Source: Sediminihabitans luteus
GTDB taxonomy: Bacteria > Actinomycetota > Actinomycetes > Actinomycetales > Cellulomonadaceae
Length of the DNA: 64,000 nt
Direction of reading: 5' to 3'
Assembly (NCBI RefSeq): GCF_002797595.1
Contig: NZ_PGFE01000002.1
Coordinates: forward strand, 628,337-692,336
Made by a program: the position numbers and the translations under genes. The notes below the pieces were generated by a model. That model was not told the DNA's origin. It saw only the letters and a list, made by a program, of their open reading frames with translations, and made no database searches. Positions within the stretch are counted from its first letter, which is position 1. Each line of letters begins with the position of its first letter. Shown in pieces: positions 50,299-58,567 of this stretch.

Positions 50299-50451
50299 GG
50301 AGTACCTCCTCGGGCTCGTCGACACGGGTCGTGCCGTCGCCCTGCTCGACATGGACGACCGACCAGAACCATAGTCCTGTCGGGGTGTCCCGCACCAGGG
50401 AGCGTCGTCACCCGGTGGACGACGACGCGACCGGCATCGGCCGGCCTGGGA

Positions 50452-51126
50452 TCAGGCCGCGCCGCCGACCTGGTCGATCACGGCGTCCGCGACCTCGCGC
50501 ATCGTCAGGCGACGGTCCATCGAGGTCTTCTGGATCCAGCGGAACGACTCGGGCTCCGTCAGGCCCATCTTCGTCATGAGCAGACCCTTGGCCCGGTCGA
50601 CGCGCTTGCGCGTCTCGAACCGCTCGGCAAGGTCGGCGACCTCGGACTCGAGCGCCGCGATCTGCGAGTAGCGCGAGATCGCGATCTCGACCGCGGGCAG
50701 CAGGTCGGCGGGAGTGAACGGCTTGACGACGTACGCCATGGCGCCCGCGTCACGCGCACGCTCGACGAGCTCGGTCTGCGAGAACGCGGTGAGCAGGACG
50801 ACGGGCGCGACGTGCGCCTTGCCGATGCGCTCCGCGGCGGAGATCCCGTCGAGCTCGGGCATCTTGACGTCCATGACGACGACGTCGGGCTTGAGCTCGG
50901 TCGCCAGGCGCACCGCGGTCTCGCCGTCGCCCGCCTCGCCGACCACGTCGAAGCCCGCGTCACGGAGCGTCTCGACGACGTCCATCCGGATCAGGGCCTC
51001 GTCCTCGGCGACCACGGCGGTCCGCACGGGACGGGCCGGGGCCGCGGGTGCGGCGTCCTGCGACTCGACCAGCGGCGGAAGGTCCAGGGGCTCGGGCGTC
51101 TGTGCACTCGCGTTGTCGTCACTCAC
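50452..51126 (-). CDS. pdtaR: ANTAR-domain response regulator, PdtaR type
   Basis: 224-residue response regulator. A disordered Pro/Ala tail of about 40 residues precedes the receiver domain, with AEDEALIRMD acidic pocket, phospho-acceptor Asp in VVMDVKMPELDG, Thr in LLTAFSQ and Lys in VVKPFTP. The C-terminal ANTAR RNA-binding domain reads KRVDRAKGLLMTKMGL and SMDRRLTMREVA. ANTAR proteins bind tandem hairpins in mRNA leaders and act as antiterminators. The cognate PdtaS-type histidine kinase is not in the window. GTG 51126 lies six bases after a TACGAT box. Confidence 0.92.
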   Translation of the reverse strand: MSDDNASAQTPEPLDLPPLVESQDAAPAAPARPVRTAVVAEDEALIRMDVVETLRDAGFDVVGEAGDGETAVRLATELKPDVVVMDVKMPELDGISAAERIGKAHVAPVVLLTAFSQTELVERARDAGAMAYVVKPFTPADLLPAVEIAISRYSQIAALESEVADLAERFETRKRVDRAKGLLMTKMGLTEPESFRWIQKTSMDRRLTMREVADAVIDQVGGAA

Positions 51127-51132
51127 GCCCAC

Positions 51133-51138
51133 ATCGTA
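51133..51138 (-). promoter_or_regulatory. -10 box of pdtaR, leaderless type
   Basis: TACGAT on the minus strand, six bases before GTG 51126. The same hexamer and spacing precede uvrA. Confidence 0.55.
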
Positions 51139-51217
51139 AGCGGACAGGCTGAGAATCTCCTGCACGGAGCCGGTGTGATGCTGGCTTCACCCGGCGGTTG
51201 TGGTTCGATAGGCCCGC

Positions 51218-51291
51218 GCCCCGATAGCCCAACCGGCAGAGGCAATCGGCTCAAACCCGATCCAGTGTGGGTTCGAATCCCACTCGGGGCA
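51218..51291 (+). tRNA. tRNA with CAA anticodon (nominal tRNA-Leu), class I body
   Basis: A full 74-base cloverleaf including A73. Acceptor arms GCCCCGA and TCGGGGC pair over 7 bp. The D arm has GCC/GGC with a C-A mismatch and GG in the loop. Anticodon stem ATCGG/CCGAT with loop CTCAAAC gives anticodon CAA. T arm GTGGG/CCCAC with loop TTCGAAT. The variable loop is only CCAGT. CCA is not encoded (CCT follows). CAA reads Leu UUG, but bacterial tRNA-Leu normally has a long variable arm, which is missing. Confidence 0.9.
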
Positions 51292-51368
51292 CCTCAGCAG
51301 GTCGTGGCCGACGCGGGCTGGTCCGGCCGCGCATGCGTTCTCGACGCTGGCGACGGGAGGTCCTGACG

Positions 51369-52133
51369 ATGGGACGACGCACGCTCGTGCGCCTCGCACA
51401 CTCCGAGCACCCGATCGCGGCACCGTTGAGCGACGCACGCGTCGACGACATGCTGACCCGGACGACACGCGGCCGGCGACGTGTCCTCGACCTCGGGTGC
51501 GGCGACGGCACCTGGCTGTTGCGAGCGTTGCGCCACGACCCGGGTCTCACCGCCGTCGGGGTGGACACGTCCGACGTCGGGTTCGAGAAGACCATGCGCG
51601 AGGCTGCCCTCGTCGGCCTGGCGGACCGCCTGACGCTGGTGCAGGGCGACGTCCGCCGGTTCATGGCCGACGCGCCGTTCGACGCGGTGCTCAGCGTGGG
51701 CGCCGCGTACGCCTACGGGGGCCTCGAGCCCACGCTCGAGGCCGCGCGTGGGCACCTCGCCGCCGACGGGCTCCTCCTGCTCGGCGACTGCTTCTGGCCC
51801 GTTCCCCCGACGGCAGCGGTCCTCGAGGGTCTCGGCGGGGCCTCGCCGGACGAGTACCTCACCCTGCCCGACACCGTCGACCTCGTCACGCGGCACGGGT
51901 GGGTGACCGTGTACGGGCACGTCAGCACCCAGGAGGAGTGGGACGACTACGAGTGGTCGTGGACCGGGGCGCCCGCGCGGTGGGCGGTCGAGAACCCCGA
52001 CCACCCGGAGGCCGGTGAGGTGCTTGCCGCCGTCGAGGCGCACCGCGACGGATGGCTCCGCGGGTACCGCGGCGGACTCGGGTTCGTCACTCTGGTCCTG
52101 CACCCCGGCCGGGCGGCCGTCGCGGCACGGTGA
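51369..52133 (+). CDS. class I SAM-dependent methyltransferase
   Basis: 254-residue methyltransferase. SAM motif I RVLDLGCGDGTWLLRALRHD near residue 38, motif II AVGVDTSDVGFEKTM, then GDVRRFM and LSVGAAYAYGG. The C-terminal half has Trp-rich segments (WDDYEWSWTGAPARWAVENP) that resemble the small-molecule methyltransferase clan. ATG 51369 follows GGGAGG by eight bases. It starts 77 bases after the tRNA and may share its transcript. Target unknown, and the sequence is not closely like the other methyltransferase at 45.5 kb. Confidence 0.87.
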   Translation: MGRRTLVRLAHSEHPIAAPLSDARVDDMLTRTTRGRRRVLDLGCGDGTWLLRALRHDPGLTAVGVDTSDVGFEKTMREAALVGLADRLTLVQGDVRRFMADAPFDAVLSVGAAYAYGGLEPTLEAARGHLAADGLLLLGDCFWPVPPTAAVLEGLGGASPDEYLTLPDTVDLVTRHGWVTVYGHVSTQEEWDDYEWSWTGAPARWAVENPDHPEAGEVLAAVEAHRDGWLRGYRGGLGFVTLVLHPGRAAVAAR

Positions 52134-52184
52134 ACGCCTCGCCAGCTCGACCGTGAGACGCCGGAGCGTCCGACAGCGGTGTCG

Positions 52185-52574
52185 TCAGGCGAGCTCGGGC
52201 GCCCCGACCGCGAGGTCGAACGCGTCGTCGAACTCCGCCTCGAACTCCTCGACCGAGCCGTCGACCGTGTGCACCGCGACGGGGATCAGCGTGGGCATGT
52301 GCTCGCGCAGGATCTCGATGACCACGGCGACGGTCTCGTCGAGGTCAGCGGGGATCACGCCGGTGACGACCTGCGTCCAGTCGCCCGCGTTGAGAGTCGC
52401 GCCTCGCGACCGCACGACGTCGCGCAGCCGGACGGTGAACTCCCAGCCGGGCTCGTCGGGCTCGTCGCTGCGCACCTCCCCGGGCTCGAGGAGCGCCGTC
52501 TCGGCGTCCTCGACGTAGCGGTAGTCGACGACGAGCTCGGTCGCCTCCTCGAAGGTGGCGTCGTCCTGGGGCAT
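52185..52574 (-). CDS. hypothetical acidic protein
   Basis: 129-residue protein I do not recognise. It is strongly acidic, with Glu/Asp clusters at both ends (QDDATFEEATELVVDY and SVEEFEAEFDDAFDL). A central region with alternating hydrophobic residues reads TQVVTGVIPADLDETVAVV. No signal peptide or membrane helix. ATG 52574 is preceded by AGGAG at good spacing. It ends the minus-strand run after oleD (58-base gap), so it may be transcribed with the ole genes, but nothing in it suggests a lipid role. Confidence 0.75.
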   Translation of the reverse strand: MPQDDATFEEATELVVDYRYVEDAETALLEPGEVRSDEPDEPGWEFTVRLRDVVRSRGATLNAGDWTQVVTGVIPADLDETVAVVIEILREHMPTLIPVAVHTVDGSVEEFEAEFDDAFDLAVGAPELA

Positions 52575-52632
52575 CTGGTTCTCCTGAGGGTGGCAGTCGG
52601 TCGCAGGCGGGTGGTCGCAGGCAGGGGCACGG

Positions 52633-53607
52633 TCAGGCGCGTGGCGGCGCCAGCCGCGCGAGGCCCTCGTCGATCGTGACGGCGGGTTCCCAGCGCAGGT
52701 CGGCGCGCGTGCGGCGCTGGTCGAACCAGTGCGCTGTCGAGAGCTGCTCGGCGAGGAACCGGGTCATGGGGGGCTCGTCCGCTCCGGGCCGCACGCGCCA
52801 CACGGCCTCGACGACCCCGCCGGCCGCGCGGGCGAGGCCCGCGGGCACGCTCCACGCGGGGGGCCGGACGCCGGAGGCCCGGCAGATCCCGGCGATGAGC
52901 TCCCCGACGGGGCGGGGTTCGCCGTTGGTCACCACGTAGGCGTTGCCGTGCACACGGTCGACCGCGGCGAGCGCCGCGACGATCGCGGACGCCGCGTTGT
53001 CGACGTACGTCGAGTCGACGAGCGCCGCCCCGTGCCCGAGCACGGGCAGCCGTCCGGCCCGCGCACGCTCGACCACGCGCTCGACGAGCTGGGTGTCCCC
53101 CGGCCCCCACACGAGGTGCGGACGCACGGCGACGACCCGCATCCGGTCCGAGTCGGCACGCAGCGCGAGCAGCTCGGCGGCGGCCTTGGTGCGGGCGTAG
53201 TCGCCGCGCGCGTGGACGGGGTCGGCGGGGTCGGCGTCGGCGCCCACGATCGCGGTGCCCAGGTGGGCGACCGACGGCGAGGAGACCTGCACGAACCGTT
53301 CGACGCCCGCGGCGCGCGCGGCGTCGAGCAGGGTCGCGGTGCCGCCCACGTTGACGCGTTCGAAGTCGGCCGGGTCGCCCGCGAGGCTGACCTTCGCGGC
53401 GAGGTGCACGACGGCGTCACGGCCGTCCAGCGCGGAGGCGACCGTCGCGGGGTCGGTGACCGTGCCGAGCACGTCCTGCACGCCCTCGACGCCCGAGGGG
53501 CGCCGCTGGAGCGTGCGCACGTCGTGCCCGGCCGCGACCAGGGCGGTAGCGACGGCCCGGCCGAGGAACCCGCTCGCGCCCGTGACGAGCACCCGGTGCG
53601 CGCTCAC
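52633..53607 (-). CDS. oleD: OleD-type 2-alkyl-3-ketoalkanoate reductase
   Basis: 324-residue extended short-chain dehydrogenase. Rossmann fingerprint VLVTGASGFLGRAVA at residue 6, catalytic YARTK, and the 3-beta-hydroxysteroid dehydrogenase-like SPSVAHLG and RPHLVWGPGD segments. In olefin synthesis OleD reduces the 2-alkyl-3-ketoacid made by OleA to the 3-hydroxyacid with NADPH. The GTG overlaps the oleBC stop (GTGA), tying it to the cluster. Alone it would only be called an NAD-dependent epimerase; the neighbours give the function. Confidence 0.88.
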   Translation of the reverse strand: MSAHRVLVTGASGFLGRAVATALVAAGHDVRTLQRRPSGVEGVQDVLGTVTDPATVASALDGRDAVVHLAAKVSLAGDPADFERVNVGGTATLLDAARAAGVERFVQVSSPSVAHLGTAIVGADADPADPVHARGDYARTKAAAELLALRADSDRMRVVAVRPHLVWGPGDTQLVERVVERARAGRLPVLGHGAALVDSTYVDNAASAIVAALAAVDRVHGNAYVVTNGEPRPVGELIAGICRASGVRPPAWSVPAGLARAAGGVVEAVWRVRPGADEPPMTRFLAEQLSTAHWFDQRRTRADLRWEPAVTIDEGLARLAPPRA

Positions 53608-56291
53608 GGTGCGACCATCCGCCCACCGGCCAGGACGGCGTCCGCCCAGGTGGCCAGGCGTGCGCGGTCGACCTTCGAGTTGTGCCGGACGTCGGTCGGG
53701 AGGTCGGGCACCACGAGCACGGCCGCGAGCGGGACGGGGGTGCGTGAGCGGGCGTCGGTCGCCAGGACGTCGTCCGCGAGCGCCGGGCGACGGGGCGGGT
53801 CGACGGGCTCGAGCACCGCGACGAGCTGCTGCGCCCCGCGCGGGCCGACGCCGACGACGGCGGCCCGGGCCACGGCGTCCGAGGCCTCGAGGGCCTGCTC
53901 GGGGCCGACCGGGGTCACGACCCCGGTCGCGGTGACCACGACGTGCGCGAGGCGTCCCTCGATCCACAGGTGTCCCTGCGCGTCGAGGTGGCCGACGTCG
54001 CCCGTGCGGTGCCAGCGCGGGCTCGTGGGCGTGCGTCCGCGGCGGCTCGCGTGCTCGGTGAGCCACAGGCGGTCGTAGTGGTCCTTGACGTGCGGCGCGG
54101 CGACGAGCACCTCGCCGGTCGTGCCGGGGGCGTCGCTCGGCTCGCCGACGGCCGCGCCGGTCGCGTCGAGCGCGCTGATCCGTACGAGCGCGGAGCGCAC
54201 GGGGCGGCCCACGCACACGCCGGGACCGCGGGCGGGGTCGGCCGCTGCCGCGCGGATCTCGGGCCCGGTCACGTCGGTGACCAGGAGCGACTCGGTCATG
54301 CCGTACGGGGTGTGCGCGAGCGCACCGGGCATGAGCGACTCGACGCGCGCGAGCAGCGCGGGCGAGACCGGCGCGCCGGCCGACAGGAACGTCTCGACGC
54401 CGGCGAGAGCCCGGTGGTCGGCGGGGTCGAGCGCGTCGGACGTCGCGACGACGTTCGCGATCGCGGCGGGCGAGAGGAACACGACGGTCGCGTCGGCCGC
54501 ACCGACCGCGGCCGCGAGCGCGCGGGCGGTCAGCGTGCGCGGGGCCGTGACGTCCATGTCCGGGGTGACCGACCGCGTGCCGAGCGCGGGGCCGAGCAGC
54601 GCGAAGGGCGCGAAGCCCGCGACGAGCGACGCGCCGGGGCCGACGCCGTACTGCGCGGCCAGGGCGTCACGGACCGCGGCGATCTGGCGGTGCGTGTAGA
54701 CCACGCCCTTGGCGGGGCCGGTCGAGCCCGACGTGAACAGCACCGCGGCGACGTCGTCGGCGGCCGGGACGTGCGCGAGGGCGTCGGCGCGGTCGGCGAG
54801 CAGCGCGCCGCGCTCGGCGAGGTCCGCGAGCGAGGCCCGCACCCCGAGCGTGCGTGCGAGCGGTCCGGGCAGGTCGGTCGTCGACACGCGCACCCCGGGC
54901 CAGCCGAGCGCGCGCGCCGCGGCGAGGCCGGGCCGCGCGCCGATCACGAAGGCCGGCCGAGCCCCGCGCACGGCCCGCGTGAGGCCGCGCAGACCGAGCC
55001 CGGCGTCCGCGACGACGACGACCGCGCCGACGCGCAGGCACGCGTACAGGACGGCGGTCAGGTCGGCCCCGGGGGGAACGAGCAGCGAGACACGGTCGCC
55101 CGGGCGCACGCCGAGGTCGACGAGGCCGCGCGCGATCTCGTCGACCCGACGCGTGAGCAGGCGCCAGCTCACCGAGCGGGGGCCGGCGCCGCCGGGGGGC
55201 GCCATCTCGACGAGCGCGACGTCCGCGTCGTCGCGGCGGGCGTCGAGGTGGTGCCACAGGGGCTGGACGGCGTCCGCGTCGCCGGCCTCAGGGGCTGCGT
55301 CGGCCGCCGGCTCGAGGACCACCTCGAGCCAGTCGAGCACCGCGGACGCGTAGTCGACGTCCTCGGCCACCAGGTGCCCGGCGCCCTCGAAGCGGTGCAC
55401 GTCGAGGTGCGGCAGTCGCTCGCCGAGGTCGTCGAGGTAGCGGTCCGAGAACACGGGGTCGCGCGGCCCCCACAGCGCGAGCGCGGGCACCTCGAGCGCG
55501 CGGAGCCCGTCGGCGACGCGCTCGAGCACGTCACGGCTCTGGTGGGTCGCGGGCACGGGGATGTCGGCGACGAACGCCCCGATCCCGCCGCGCTCCGTGG
55601 CGGTGCGGTAGGGCGCACGGAACGCGTCCTTGACCTCGGGCGCGAGCGGCGGGTGCGCGAGCGCGAGCGTGGTCTCGAGGAACGCGCCGGTCGTGACCGT
55701 GCCCGCACCGAGCACGCCCGGCGCGAGCGCGAGCCGCAGCGGCGCGGGCACGTGGTCGCGGCCCTCACTCGGGCCGGGGTGCACGGCCGTGTTGAGCGTC
55801 GCGACGGCCGCGAGCCGGTCGGCGTGCTCGACGGCCCACCCGAGCGAGACGACGCCACCCCAGTCGTGGCCGAGCGTCACGGCGGGCCCGTCGAGCGCGA
55901 GCGCGCCCAGCACGGCGTCGAGGTCGCTGATGCGCTCGGCGAGCCCGCGCGGGGCGCCCGTACGGTCGGAGAAGCCCATGTCGAGCTGGTCGACCGCGAC
56001 CACGCGCCAGGCCGGGCCGCCCGCGAGCGCCCGGTCGGTCGCGGCGTCGAGCAGGCGGCGCCACAGGTACGACCAGGTGGGGTTGCCGTGCACGCAGACC
56101 ACGGTCCCCCGCGGCGCGACGCCGGCCGCGGCGAGCGCGGGCCCGGTGTCCAGGACGTGCCACGTGCGGGTGACGCCGGCTGCGTCGTCCGCCTCCACGA
56201 GCCGGGACCAGGCCGGGTCGAGACCGGGCAGGGCAGGCGGGAGGTAGGCCGCCGCGACGTGCCGCGCGGCGCCCGGGAGGGCGCGGTTCAC
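53604..56291 (-). CDS. oleBC: OleB-OleC fusion: beta-lactone decarboxylase plus beta-lactone synthetase
   Basis: 895-residue two-domain protein. The N-terminal alpha/beta hydrolase (about 1-330) has VHGNPTWSYLW, an Asp nucleophile in LGHDWGGVVS as in haloalkane dehalogenases, acid Asp in LWGPRDPVF and His in GAGHLVAEDV. The C-terminal AMP-dependent ligase-like domain (about 360-895) has the P-loop LFTSGSTGPAKGV, YGMTES and the late WHRTGDVGHLDAQG. OleC closes the 3-hydroxyacid to a beta-lactone; OleB splits it to olefin and CO2. Separate in Xanthomonas and fused in Micrococcus luteus and other actinobacteria. GTGA overlap with oleA, and with oleD downstream. Confidence 0.9.
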   Translation of the reverse strand: MNRALPGAARHVAAAYLPPALPGLDPAWSRLVEADDAAGVTRTWHVLDTGPALAAAGVAPRGTVVCVHGNPTWSYLWRRLLDAATDRALAGGPAWRVVAVDQLDMGFSDRTGAPRGLAERISDLDAVLGALALDGPAVTLGHDWGGVVSLGWAVEHADRLAAVATLNTAVHPGPSEGRDHVPAPLRLALAPGVLGAGTVTTGAFLETTLALAHPPLAPEVKDAFRAPYRTATERGGIGAFVADIPVPATHQSRDVLERVADGLRALEVPALALWGPRDPVFSDRYLDDLGERLPHLDVHRFEGAGHLVAEDVDYASAVLDWLEVVLEPAADAAPEAGDADAVQPLWHHLDARRDDADVALVEMAPPGGAGPRSVSWRLLTRRVDEIARGLVDLGVRPGDRVSLLVPPGADLTAVLYACLRVGAVVVVADAGLGLRGLTRAVRGARPAFVIGARPGLAAARALGWPGVRVSTTDLPGPLARTLGVRASLADLAERGALLADRADALAHVPAADDVAAVLFTSGSTGPAKGVVYTHRQIAAVRDALAAQYGVGPGASLVAGFAPFALLGPALGTRSVTPDMDVTAPRTLTARALAAAVGAADATVVFLSPAAIANVVATSDALDPADHRALAGVETFLSAGAPVSPALLARVESLMPGALAHTPYGMTESLLVTDVTGPEIRAAAADPARGPGVCVGRPVRSALVRISALDATGAAVGEPSDAPGTTGEVLVAAPHVKDHYDRLWLTEHASRRGRTPTSPRWHRTGDVGHLDAQGHLWIEGRLAHVVVTATGVVTPVGPEQALEASDAVARAAVVGVGPRGAQQLVAVLEPVDPPRRPALADDVLATDARSRTPVPLAAVLVVPDLPTDVRHNSKVDRARLATWADAVLAGGRMVAP

Positions 56292-57292
56292 CAGGCGATC
56301 TCCATCATCGACGTGTTGAGGCCGGAGCCGACGCCCATGAGCAGCACCCGGTCGCCCGGCGCGAGCGACGGCGCCTGCTCGGCGAGCGTGATCGGGATCG
56401 AGGCGGGGCCGACGTTGCCGTGGCGCGGGTACGTGAGCGGCACCTTGGAGCGGTCGAGGCGCGCGGCCTTGACGATCGCGTCGGTGTGCACGTCCGAGAC
56501 CTGGTGCAGGATGTACCGGTCCATGGAGCTCCAGCTGAAGTGCTCGCGCGCGTCCTTCCAGGCGGCGACGACGAGCTCCATGCCGCCCTTGAGCAGCGCC
56601 TTGGTGTCGGTGATCATGCCGTCGACCGAGCCGACGCAGACCTCGTGGAACTGGGTCGCGGCGCGCGTGACCCCGCCCAGGATCCGGTGCCCCACGGGGT
56701 GCGCGTCCGCCGGGCCGAGCACGACCGCGGCGGCGCCCGAGCCGAGCGTGAGGCTCGCGAACTCGTTCATGAAGTCCTCGCGCGTGGTCGTGGGGCGCGA
56801 GAGCCGCTCGATCGTGCGGTCCTGCATCTCGTCGGCGTCCTCGCCGTCGATCACGATCGCGTAGCGGATCTGCCCGGCGTCGATCATGCTCGCCGCGACC
56901 GTCATGCCGTTGACGAAGCCCAGGCACGCGTTCGCGATGTCGAAGTTCATGGCCGACGACGGCAGGCCCAGCCCGTCGTGCATGCGGACCGCCACCGAGG
57001 GCTCGAGGTGCGGCCGGGTGACCGAGGTGTTGATGATCAGCCCGACCTCGGACGGCGCGACGCCGGCCTCGGCGAGCGCCTTCTCCCCCGCCGCGACGGC
57101 GGCCGAGACGAACGACTGGTCCTTCGCCCAGCGGCGGCGCTCGTGCACCCCTGCGACCCGCTGCAGCATGCGGCGCGGGACGCGCAGCCGCCGGAGCGTC
57201 TCGCCGAGACGCTCGTCGATCTCGTCCGACGTCGTGACGTCGTCCGGGAGCGTCGTCGCGAGCGCCAGCAGGGCGACGTTCTGGTGCACCAT
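56288..57292 (-). CDS. oleA: OleA-type head-to-head fatty acyl-CoA condensing enzyme
   Basis: 334-residue thiolase-fold enzyme of the FabH/OleA group. Nucleophile Cys in NACLGFVNGM, His in YILHQVSDVHTDA and Asn in HGNVGPASIP. The early EIDERLGETLRRLRVPRRML and VAGVHERRRW match OleA better than FabH. OleA joins two fatty acyl-CoAs by a non-decarboxylative Claisen reaction to a 2-alkyl-3-ketoacid, the first step to long-chain alkenes. ATG 57292 aligns with the Xanthomonas OleA start; a TTG at 57310 would add six residues. First in oleA-oleBC-oleD. Confidence 0.9.
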   Translation of the reverse strand: MVHQNVALLALATTLPDDVTTSDEIDERLGETLRRLRVPRRMLQRVAGVHERRRWAKDQSFVSAAVAAGEKALAEAGVAPSEVGLIINTSVTRPHLEPSVAVRMHDGLGLPSSAMNFDIANACLGFVNGMTVAASMIDAGQIRYAIVIDGEDADEMQDRTIERLSRPTTTREDFMNEFASLTLGSGAAAVVLGPADAHPVGHRILGGVTRAATQFHEVCVGSVDGMITDTKALLKGGMELVVAAWKDAREHFSWSSMDRYILHQVSDVHTDAIVKAARLDRSKVPLTYPRHGNVGPASIPITLAEQAPSLAPGDRVLLMGVGSGLNTSMMEIAW

Positions 57293-57461
57293 CGTTGCGT
57301 TGCCGTTCAAGTCCTGGACCCATCGTCTCGTCGTTCGCTGCGCAGGCCCACGGACCCAGCGTCCATCTTCCGCCTTCCGCGGGTCCGTCGCGAACCTGAG
57401 GCCTGTGTTCCGCACCACCCCGCGGTTCTCACGCCGTTCGCATCCCGTGCTCACGCTGTGT

Positions 57462-58247
57462 TCACGCCGTACGACGACGCAGGAGCCGGTCCGAGTCCCA
57501 CCCCTTGGCGAGCCACGACACGGAGAACGCCCACACGGCCGCCCACTCGGCGACCAGCAGCACGCGGTCGCGCTCGAACGCACCGAGCACCCCCGTGGCC
57601 TGGAGCAGCCGCACGACCGCGACCCCGAGCACCGCGGCCGCGATGACCCCGGCGGCCGACCAGTGCAGGGCTCGCCAGAACGCGGGGCTGCGGCCGGGGA
57701 CGGTCGCCGGGCGGCGTCCGGCACGCCAGCCGTAGAGCGCGCTGAGCACGCCCAGCAGCACGATGAACACCGCCGCCGCGACGATGTGCACGCGTGCGAG
57801 CGCCTGCTCGCCCAGCGCCTGCTGCACGGGCGTGAGCGGGCCGCCGCTCGTGGGGCAGAACGCGACGATGACCGCCAGGATCCCGGCGGCCGTGCTGATC
57901 CGGCTGTCCCAGTCGCGGAAGCTCCACAGGTACGCGACGAGGAATGCCGCGACGACCAGGAGCGACCCCACGAACCAGTCGCGCATGCCCGAGTGGTAGT
58001 ACGCGCTGAGCGAGCCGCGCACGAGGGGGTCGCCGGGCTCGCGCCACAGCAGCTCGCCCAGGACGAGCACCACGGGCAGCAGCAGACCGACGACGCCGAT
58101 CGTCAGACGCAGGTACAGGTAGGTGCGCAGGTACACGCGCCCCTCGACAGACGCGGCGAGCCAGTCGTCGTGCGGGTGCCGCTGGGCCATCGCCCGCACG
58201 GCGACCCCCGTGCGTGCCCGCAGCCCGCGGCGCTCGGTCGTGATCAC
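57462..58247 (-). CDS. multi-pass membrane protein of unknown function
   Basis: 261-residue membrane protein with about six hydrophobic helices. A cytoplasmic-looking start (HPHDDWLAASVEG) is followed by helix 1 near 48-68. The segment LSAYYHSGMRDWFVGSLLVV is one I have seen in uncharacterised bacterial membrane proteins, and later FCPTSGGPL and HIVAAAVFIVLLGVLSA. GTG 58247 lies six bases after a TAGCGT box, so leaderless. It precedes oleA by 169 bases on the same strand and could be cotranscribed, but I see no link to olefin synthesis. Confidence 0.8.
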   Translation of the reverse strand: MITTERRGLRARTGVAVRAMAQRHPHDDWLAASVEGRVYLRTYLYLRLTIGVVGLLLPVVLVLGELLWREPGDPLVRGSLSAYYHSGMRDWFVGSLLVVAAFLVAYLWSFRDWDSRISTAAGILAVIVAFCPTSGGPLTPVQQALGEQALARVHIVAAAVFIVLLGVLSALYGWRAGRRPATVPGRSPAFWRALHWSAAGVIAAAVLGVAVVRLLQATGVLGAFERDRVLLVAEWAAVWAFSVSWLAKGWDSDRLLRRRTA

Positions 58248-58253
58248 CGTCGC

Positions 58254-58259
58254 ACGCTA
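58254..58259 (-). promoter_or_regulatory. -10 box of the membrane protein gene, leaderless type
   Basis: TAGCGT on the minus strand, six bases before GTG 58247. Confidence 0.55.
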
Positions 58260-58297
58260 GCGCCGCCGCGCGGACGTGCGGGGAACCGCCACGCTGG

Positions 58298-58303
58298 TAG
58301 CGT
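58298..58303 (+). promoter_or_regulatory. -10 box for the 52-residue peptide gene
   Basis: TAGCGT on the plus strand, 39 bp away from the divergent TAGCGT. Leader of roughly 40 bases including GAAGGA. Confidence 0.45.
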
Positions 58304-58347
58304 GACGGCGCGCCGCATCCGGCGCTCGCCCCGACGGAAGGAACACC

Positions 58348-58506
58348 ATGGCCCTCTGGCTCGTCCTGCTCATCGCTGGTGTCGTGCTCGTGATCCTGGG
58401 TTCTGCAGCGGGCGCCGGAATCCTGACCACGCTCGGCATCGTCGCCCTCGTCGTCGGGATCACGCTCGTGCTCGTCGGGCGCGGCAACCGCAAGGTCGGG
58501 CGCTGA
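58348..58506 (+). CDS. small membrane protein, 52 residues
   Basis: A short gene reading MALWLVLLIAGVVLVILG, then a small Gly/Ala turn (SAAGAGI), a second hydrophobic helix (TTLGIVALVVGITLVLVG) and a basic end RGNRKVGR. Two helices form a likely hairpin with both ends in the cytoplasm. ATG 58348 is preceded by GAAGGA at six bases, and a -10 box lies upstream, so expression looks real. Similar DUF-type small membrane proteins occur widely in actinobacteria without known function. It precedes pcp by 61 bases. Confidence 0.75.
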   Translation: MALWLVLLIAGVVLVILGSAAGAGILTTLGIVALVVGITLVLVGRGNRKVGR

Positions 58507-58567
58507 ACGCCGCGACCGTCTTCGGTAGCAGCGCGACCGTGCGCCCGAACATGACAACGAGCGCGCC

